From positions 48,195 to 112,194 of the forward strand of contig JBBSEW010000006.1 in the NCBI GenBank assembly GCA_038239305.1: 64,000 nucleotides of DNA. Direction: 5' to 3'. Origin of the DNA: JALYUA01 sp038239305 (GTDB lineage: Bacteria; Acidobacteriota; Thermoanaerobaculia; UBA5066; Gp7-AA6). The notes under the pieces were generated by a model that searched no databases, was not told the DNA's origin, and worked only from the letters and a program-made list of their open reading frames with translations. Shown one piece after another: positions 60,384 to 64,000 of the stretch (positions are counted from its first letter, which is position 1; every line of letters starts with the position of its first letter). The position numbers were made by a program, and so were the translations under genes.

Positions 60384-61973
60384 TCAACGCTTGGAGATGA
60401 AAGCCCACGGTGACGCACCGGTGGATGGGGCTCCGGCCGGCGCGGAGACTGACGACGGGCGGATGACCGCGGCGATCCGGTCCCGGTGCTTTTTCAGGAG
60501 ACGCCGCACGGGCACGCCGGACGCCGCCTCCTCCAGGATGTCGGCCCCGGACTCATCCATCTTGGCGAGATAGGCCTCCCAGACCGCTTCGCCGACGGCC
60601 ATGCCGCGGAACGTGACATTCCCCATCTTGTCGAGCTCCCGCTGCAGAAATGCCAGCTTTTCGCGAAGCGATTCCTCGGAAGCGAGGGACTCGTCTTCGT
60701 ACGGAGTGTGGGGCTTCGGAATGAAGGCATTCACGCTCGGCACAAGCTGGGCAACGCGGCCGGAGGCGCGGCCTTCCGCGATCGCGATCTCGCGCAGGTC
60801 GGCGACGGTCTTCACAATGTCCGCGACGTCCTCGTCCGTCTCCGTCGGAAGTCCGACCTGGAGATAGAGCTTCAGCCGCGTGAACCCGTGCGCAAACACG
60901 AGCCGCGCCTTCTCCCGAAGCATCTCGTCCGAAACTTTCTTGTTGATGTGCCGCCGCAGCCGCTCGTTTCCGGCCTCCGGAGCAATGGCGAGCGCTTTCT
61001 CGCCCTGTCGCGCGAGGACTTCGAGGATGGGCGCGGCGATGGCGTCGATCTTGATCGAGGAGAGCGCGATGTGAAACTCGAGCTCGGAGAGGCCGCGCAG
61101 GATCTCCTCGATCTCCGGATGGTCGCAGACAGCCGTCGCGATCAAACCGGTCCGATCGGTCAGCGGGCGCGCTTCCCGGGCGATCTTGAGGATCGACGAG
61201 GCGGGATATTGCTTGATGGGAGCCATGGCATACGCGGCCCAGCAGAACCGGCACATCTCGGTGCATCCACGCGAGATCTCGATCAGGAGCTTGTCCGCGA
61301 GCTCGGTGCGGGGCGTCAGCACCGTCGTGTGGGGCACTTCGAAGAACGACGTGATCTCTTTGCGCGACATCGGCTGCTGAATGACGACCTTGCCGCTTTC
61401 CGCGGACTCGGCGCGCGGACCGTGCACGGCCGGGACGAAGAACCCCGGCAGGCGGGCGGCGGCCGCCAGGAACTCGTCGCGGCCCAGGCCCGACTGCACG
61501 AGCTCCGCCACGGGTGGAACGAGCCGCTCGCCGTCGCCGAGCGCGAAGACATCGATGAAAGGAGTCAGGGCGGACGGGTTCATCCGCGCGATGTCTCCGC
61601 CCACGAGAAGGATCGGGTGCCGCTCGTCTCTCGCTTCCCGGCGCTCGGGGATGCCGGCGGAGCGAAGCGTCTTCAGGATGTGAACGATGTCCATTTCCCA
61701 GGAGAGCGACCACGCGAGCAGCCCGAGGTCGGAGAGCGGGGTGGCGCTCTCGAAGGTGACCGCGGGAGTGTCCTCCTCGTAGAAGAAGCGTTCGCAGACG
61801 AGATCGGGGACCCGGTTGAAAAGCCGGAAGACCCACTGGAACCCGAGATTCGACATCCCGATCTCGTAGGAGTTCGGAAAACCGAGGGCGATCTTCCAGG
61901 CCCCGAATCGTTTGGGAGCCTCGGTAAACCGCTCGAGGGAGGCGAGCTCCCGGTTTCTGTCGCTGGATCGCAT
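60384..61973 (-). CDS. Radical SAM protein of the TIGR03960 (B12-binding) type
   Basis: A 529-aa protein. The N-terminal part (about 20-190) is a B12-binding-like domain (ALGFPNSYEIGMSNLGFQWV, TPLSDLGLLAWSLSWEMDIV, LLVGGDIARMNPSALTPFI). The radical SAM core starts at about 230 with the cluster motif RGCTEMCRFC (CxxxCxxC), followed by APEAGNERLRRHINKKVSDE and LKLYLQVGLPTETDED. These are features of TIGR03960. The usual partner with the DUF2344 domain is not fused and not adjacent, and the C-terminal 60 residues are only partly conserved-looking. Function unknown; related genes often sit near rng, here about 15 kb away. Confidence 0.87.
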   Translation of the reverse strand: MRSSDRNRELASLERFTEAPKRFGAWKIALGFPNSYEIGMSNLGFQWVFRLFNRVPDLVCERFFYEEDTPAVTFESATPLSDLGLLAWSLSWEMDIVHILKTLRSAGIPERREARDERHPILLVGGDIARMNPSALTPFIDVFALGDGERLVPPVAELVQSGLGRDEFLAAAARLPGFFVPAVHGPRAESAESGKVVIQQPMSRKEITSFFEVPHTTVLTPRTELADKLLIEISRGCTEMCRFCWAAYAMAPIKQYPASSILKIAREARPLTDRTGLIATAVCDHPEIEEILRGLSELEFHIALSSIKIDAIAAPILEVLARQGEKALAIAPEAGNERLRRHINKKVSDEMLREKARLVFAHGFTRLKLYLQVGLPTETDEDVADIVKTVADLREIAIAEGRASGRVAQLVPSVNAFIPKPHTPYEDESLASEESLREKLAFLQRELDKMGNVTFRGMAVGEAVWEAYLAKMDESGADILEEAASGVPVRRLLKKHRDRIAAVIRPSSVSAPAGAPSTGASPWAFISKR

Positions 61974-61987
61974 GGCCGAACGCGCGA

Positions 61988-63229
61988 TTATACCGGTCCG
62001 AGCCTCCTCCGGGCCGGGCGCGCCGCGCGGCCTTCTCCCACGGCAAACACCCAGTCACACACGTTCGTCCCGGTCGGGCCCGTCCGGAACGCGTCTCCCA
62101 GGGCTTCGAAGAGCGGAGCCGCGTCGTGGCGGGCGAGGGCAGCTTCGGGATCGATCCCGAGCGCCCGCGCCCGTTCGGCCGTGCGGGCGTCCGCAAACGC
62201 CCCCGCCAGGCCCGAATTGCCGTCGAATCCGTCGGAGGTCGCGACGAGCATCCGGGCCCGGAAACCTCCTCCTATCCGCTCGAGCGCCAGCCCGGCGGAC
62301 AGAGCGACCTCGAGCGTCCGACCGCCGCGGCCGGGCCGGGAACCGAGCATGACGGTCGCCTCGCCCCCTTCTATCCAGACTTCCCGCGGGGCAAGAGTCA
62401 TCGCGCGCCGGGCCACACGGCGGCCTTCCAGGGCCGCTTCCCCCTCAACGCGCTTCGGCCGCACGATGGGAATCCATCCCCGGGCCCGCGCCTCCGCGGC
62501 CGCCGCGCGGATCCCATCGCGGTTCGAGCCGACGACGCGCACGAGATCGTTCGCCGAAGCCCTTCCCTGCCGGATTGTCGGCCCGGATCCCACGACCTCC
62601 GGGCGGTCGCCCGCAACGTCCGACAGGACGAGGGTGACGACACGGGCTCGCGTCGCCGCCGCGAGCCGTCCTCCCTTGACGGCAGAAAGCCGGATGCGCA
62701 GGCGGTTCAGCTCTTCGATCGTGGCGCCCGAGCGCGCGAGGCGTCGGACCGCGTCTCGCTTGCGAACGAGCGTGATCCCCGGCCGCGGGAGGCAGAGGAG
62801 CGACGACGAACCCCCCGAGACCAGGCAGAGAAGAACGTCTCCGGCCGAAAACTCCCGAAAGAAGGCGAGTGCGCGGCGCGCGGCGCGGACGCTCGCCCGG
62901 CCGGGCTCCGGGTGGGACGAGAAAATCGTGACGGCGCGGGCCGATGGGAGCGCATAGCCGTTCGGGAGCACGACGAGCGCCGGAGTGTCACGAAAGACCT
63001 CCCGTGCTCCGTCGATCATCCCGGCCGCGGCCTTCCCGACGGCGAATATGCCGACGCACCCGGTACCGCGTAAGGCGAGCGCGCGCCTCACGGCCGGAGC
63101 GTCGAGAGCATGACGAACGACCCGCCGAGGTTCGACCGCGGCGAGCGCCGCGCGAAAAAGCTCCTCCAGAAATCCGGAGGACGGGTCGCGCCGGCGTCTC
63201 AAAATCGGCTTAACCTTCGGGTCTGACAT
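61988..63229 (-). CDS. Glycerate 2-kinase (MOFRL family)
   Basis: A 413-aa cytosolic kinase that makes 2-phosphoglycerate from glycerate. The N-terminal domain has VGIFAVGKAAAGMIDGA (catalytic Lys), SSHPEPGRASV and LCLVSGGSSSLLCLP. The C-terminal MOFRL domain has WIEGGEATVMLGSRPGRGGR and LVATSDGFDGNSGLAGAFAD. The N-terminal 15 residues are basic. It lies 14 nt upstream of the radical SAM gene and is divergent from the small secreted protein at 63279 across 49 nt. Confidence 0.92.
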   Translation of the reverse strand: MSDPKVKPILRRRRDPSSGFLEELFRAALAAVEPRRVVRHALDAPAVRRALALRGTGCVGIFAVGKAAAGMIDGAREVFRDTPALVVLPNGYALPSARAVTIFSSHPEPGRASVRAARRALAFFREFSAGDVLLCLVSGGSSSLLCLPRPGITLVRKRDAVRRLARSGATIEELNRLRIRLSAVKGGRLAAATRARVVTLVLSDVAGDRPEVVGSGPTIRQGRASANDLVRVVGSNRDGIRAAAAEARARGWIPIVRPKRVEGEAALEGRRVARRAMTLAPREVWIEGGEATVMLGSRPGRGGRTLEVALSAGLALERIGGGFRARMLVATSDGFDGNSGLAGAFADARTAERARALGIDPEAALARHDAAPLFEALGDAFRTGPTGTNVCDWVFAVGEGRAARPARRRLGPV

Positions 63230-63278
63230 CCGTCATCCCTTATAGAATGCGCGTTCATCATAAGAAAGGGAGAACCCG

Positions 63279-63629
63279 ATGAAGAAACTCTTCTCGGCCT
63301 CGTTCGTGCTCGCCCTCGTGATCGGTACGGCATCGTTTGCCCTCGGTGCGGGAGCGTCGGACGGCACCTGGTCCGGATTCGTTACGGAAACCCACTGCGC
63401 CGCGGCGGGTGCGAAGGCGGACCACGCGGATTGCGCGGCCAAGTGCGTCAAGGAGAAGGGCGCCAAGTGGGCCCTCTACAACACCGACGACAAGAGCATG
63501 TTCGTTCTGACGGGCGACGACGCCATGATGGCGAAGATGGCGGGCATGGCCGGCAAAAAGGTCACCGTCAAGGGCGCCATGGACAAAGAAAAAAAAGAAA
63601 TCGCCGTCTCGAACATGCAGGGATCTTAG
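63279..63629 (+). CDS. Small secreted protein, DUF5818-like
   Basis: A 116-aa protein with a Sec signal (MKKLFSASFVLALVIGTASF, cleavage near ALGAG). The mature part has WSGFVTETHCAAAGAKADHA, CAAKCVKEKGAKWALYN and GDDAMMAKMAGMAGKKVTVK. The three Cys and the layout resemble small secreted proteins common in Acidobacteriota. It is rich in Lys and Met, unlike its neighbours, and probably highly expressed: AAAGGGAGAA precedes the ATG and a clear intrinsic terminator follows. The role is unknown. Confidence 0.8.
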   Translation: MKKLFSASFVLALVIGTASFALGAGASDGTWSGFVTETHCAAAGAKADHADCAAKCVKEKGAKWALYNTDDKSMFVLTGDDAMMAKMAGMAGKKVTVKGAMDKEKKEIAVSNMQGS

Positions 63630-63644
63630 CCAACAGTTCCACTT

Positions 63645-63694
63645 CGGCCCTTCTCTCTCCGCCCTCCGCGGAGGGAGAAGGAGGCCGGTTTTTT
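63645..63694 (+). terminator. Intrinsic terminator after the small secreted protein gene
   Basis: A long stem built of CGGCC/GGCCG, CTTCTC/GAGAAG and the perfect palindrome CCCTCCGCGGAGGG, followed by GGTTTTTTC. The T run and position 15 nt after the stop make this the best terminator in the window. Confidence 0.8.
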
Positions 63695-63714
63695 CTACCA
63701 CCCTCCTTCTTCTC

Positions 63715-63764
63715 TCGAATCTCGCGATCTCGCGATCTCATGATCTCGCGATCAATCGGACTAT
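63715..63764. repeat. Repeat family B, copy 6
   Basis: CGAATCTCGC, then GATCTCGC, GATCTCAT, GATCTCGC, GATCAATC at 8-bp steps, ending GGACTATC. Confidence 0.8.
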
Positions 63765-63772
63765 CCGAGAAA

Positions 63773-63833
63773 AATCGGGTGATCGGGTGATCGGGCGATC
63801 AATCAGGGGAATCGGGTGAGGTGGGGATCGGAA
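63773..63833. repeat. Repeat family C, copy 8
   Basis: AATCGGGTGATCGGGTGATC, GGGCGATC, AATCAGGGG and AATCGGGTGAGG; 8-bp period at the start. Confidence 0.75.
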
Positions 63834-63838
63834 ACGGT

Positions 63839-63882
63839 TCCCCTCACCTCTCGCCCTCTCCCGCCGGGAGAGGGGGAAGGCG
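63839..63882. repeat. Repeat family D, copy 4
   Basis: CCCCTCACCTCTCGCCCTCT followed by CCCGCCGGGAGAGGGGGAAG; the stem matches copy 1. Confidence 0.7.
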
Positions 63883-63936
63883 GCCCCGACGTCTTCCTGT
63901 GCGCAGCGCATCGACGAGCCCGTTTGATTCAACCGC

Positions 63937-64000
63937 TCGCAACGGGAGGAGTCTCCTGACCGGAGGGAAGGAGGAGCCTCCCGTTGCGGGAGCCGGAGCC
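63937..64000. repeat. Repeat family A, copy 5 (cut by the window end)
   Basis: CGCAACGGGAGG and CCTCCCGTTGCG arms intact, then GGAGCCGGAGCC to the last base. The downstream module is beyond the window. Confidence 0.8.

Noticed and set aside
63223..63248. Promoter CTGACA / TAGAAT for the small secreted protein
   Set aside because: The two boxes match well, but the 14-nt spacing is too short for a normal sigma-70 promoter.

Overview
The window looks like a chromosomal segment of a high-GC, Gram-negative member of the Acidobacteriota, possibly near the Thermoanaerobaculia. This is inferred from the gene families: an Acidobacterial-type VWFA-related secreted protein, TPR-fused alkaline-phosphatase-superfamily (sulfatase-like) lipoproteins, an Oar-type TonB-dependent receptor with an N-terminal carboxypeptidase-regulatory domain, a membrane Ser/Thr kinase, and an mreBCD-mrdA-rodA-rng locus. 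I see no rRNA, tRNA, phage, transposase or CRISPR array.

Layout. 1-842 is a gene-free block of mosaic intergenic repeats. 843-3044 (-) is a PAS-GGDEF-EAL protein. 3260-15302 (+) holds a cysteine-desulfurase-like enzyme and then a tightly coupled five-gene cassette (4856-9273): a secreted four-cysteine mini-protein, a secreted propeller-like protein, an ABC permease, an ABC ATPase and an anchored protein with carboxypeptidase-regulatory-like repeats. Next come a Tat-exported phosphoesterase coupled to a small CuA-motif cupredoxin, an ECF sigma factor fused to a transmembrane RskA-like anti-sigma domain, a vanadium-haloperoxidase-like protein and a membrane Ser/Thr kinase. 15346-28327 (-) holds a TPR/MA-type peptidase and a surface operon: TonB receptor, three sulfatase-like/TPR lipoproteins (one frameshifted) and a VWFA protein. 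The three sulfatase-like proteins have Thr where sulfatases carry the formylglycine Cys.

A DNA-repair neighbourhood follows: nei and lhr (overlapping, -), then photolyase, ligase-associated exonuclease and ATP-dependent DNA ligase (+). A SulP transporter and small proteins lie between. 43586-52196 (-) is the cell-shape locus, in transcription order FecR-domain protein, mreB, mreC, mreD, mrdA, rodA, rng. 52489-58558 (+) carries a PpiD/SurA-like foldase, a Cys/Met-metabolism PLP enzyme, ruvA, ruvB (split by repeats) and a diacylglycerol-kinase-like enzyme. 58847-63229 (-) has a secreted Xaa-Pro aminopeptidase, a TIGR03960-like radical SAM protein and a glycerate 2-kinase. A small secreted protein with a clear intrinsic terminator ends the gene content.

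Four intergenic repeat families (A, a long hairpin module with a compensatory base-pair change; B and C, arrays with GATC every 8 bp; D, a short GC-rich hairpin) are combined in different orders at six places, often touching stop codons. The main candidates for undescribed biology are the Cys-mini-protein/ABC cassette, the one-protein sigma/anti-sigma fusion, the Thr-type sulfatase-like/TPR/VWFA/TonB operon with its leader ORF and internal hairpin, and the mosaic GATC-phased repeats.
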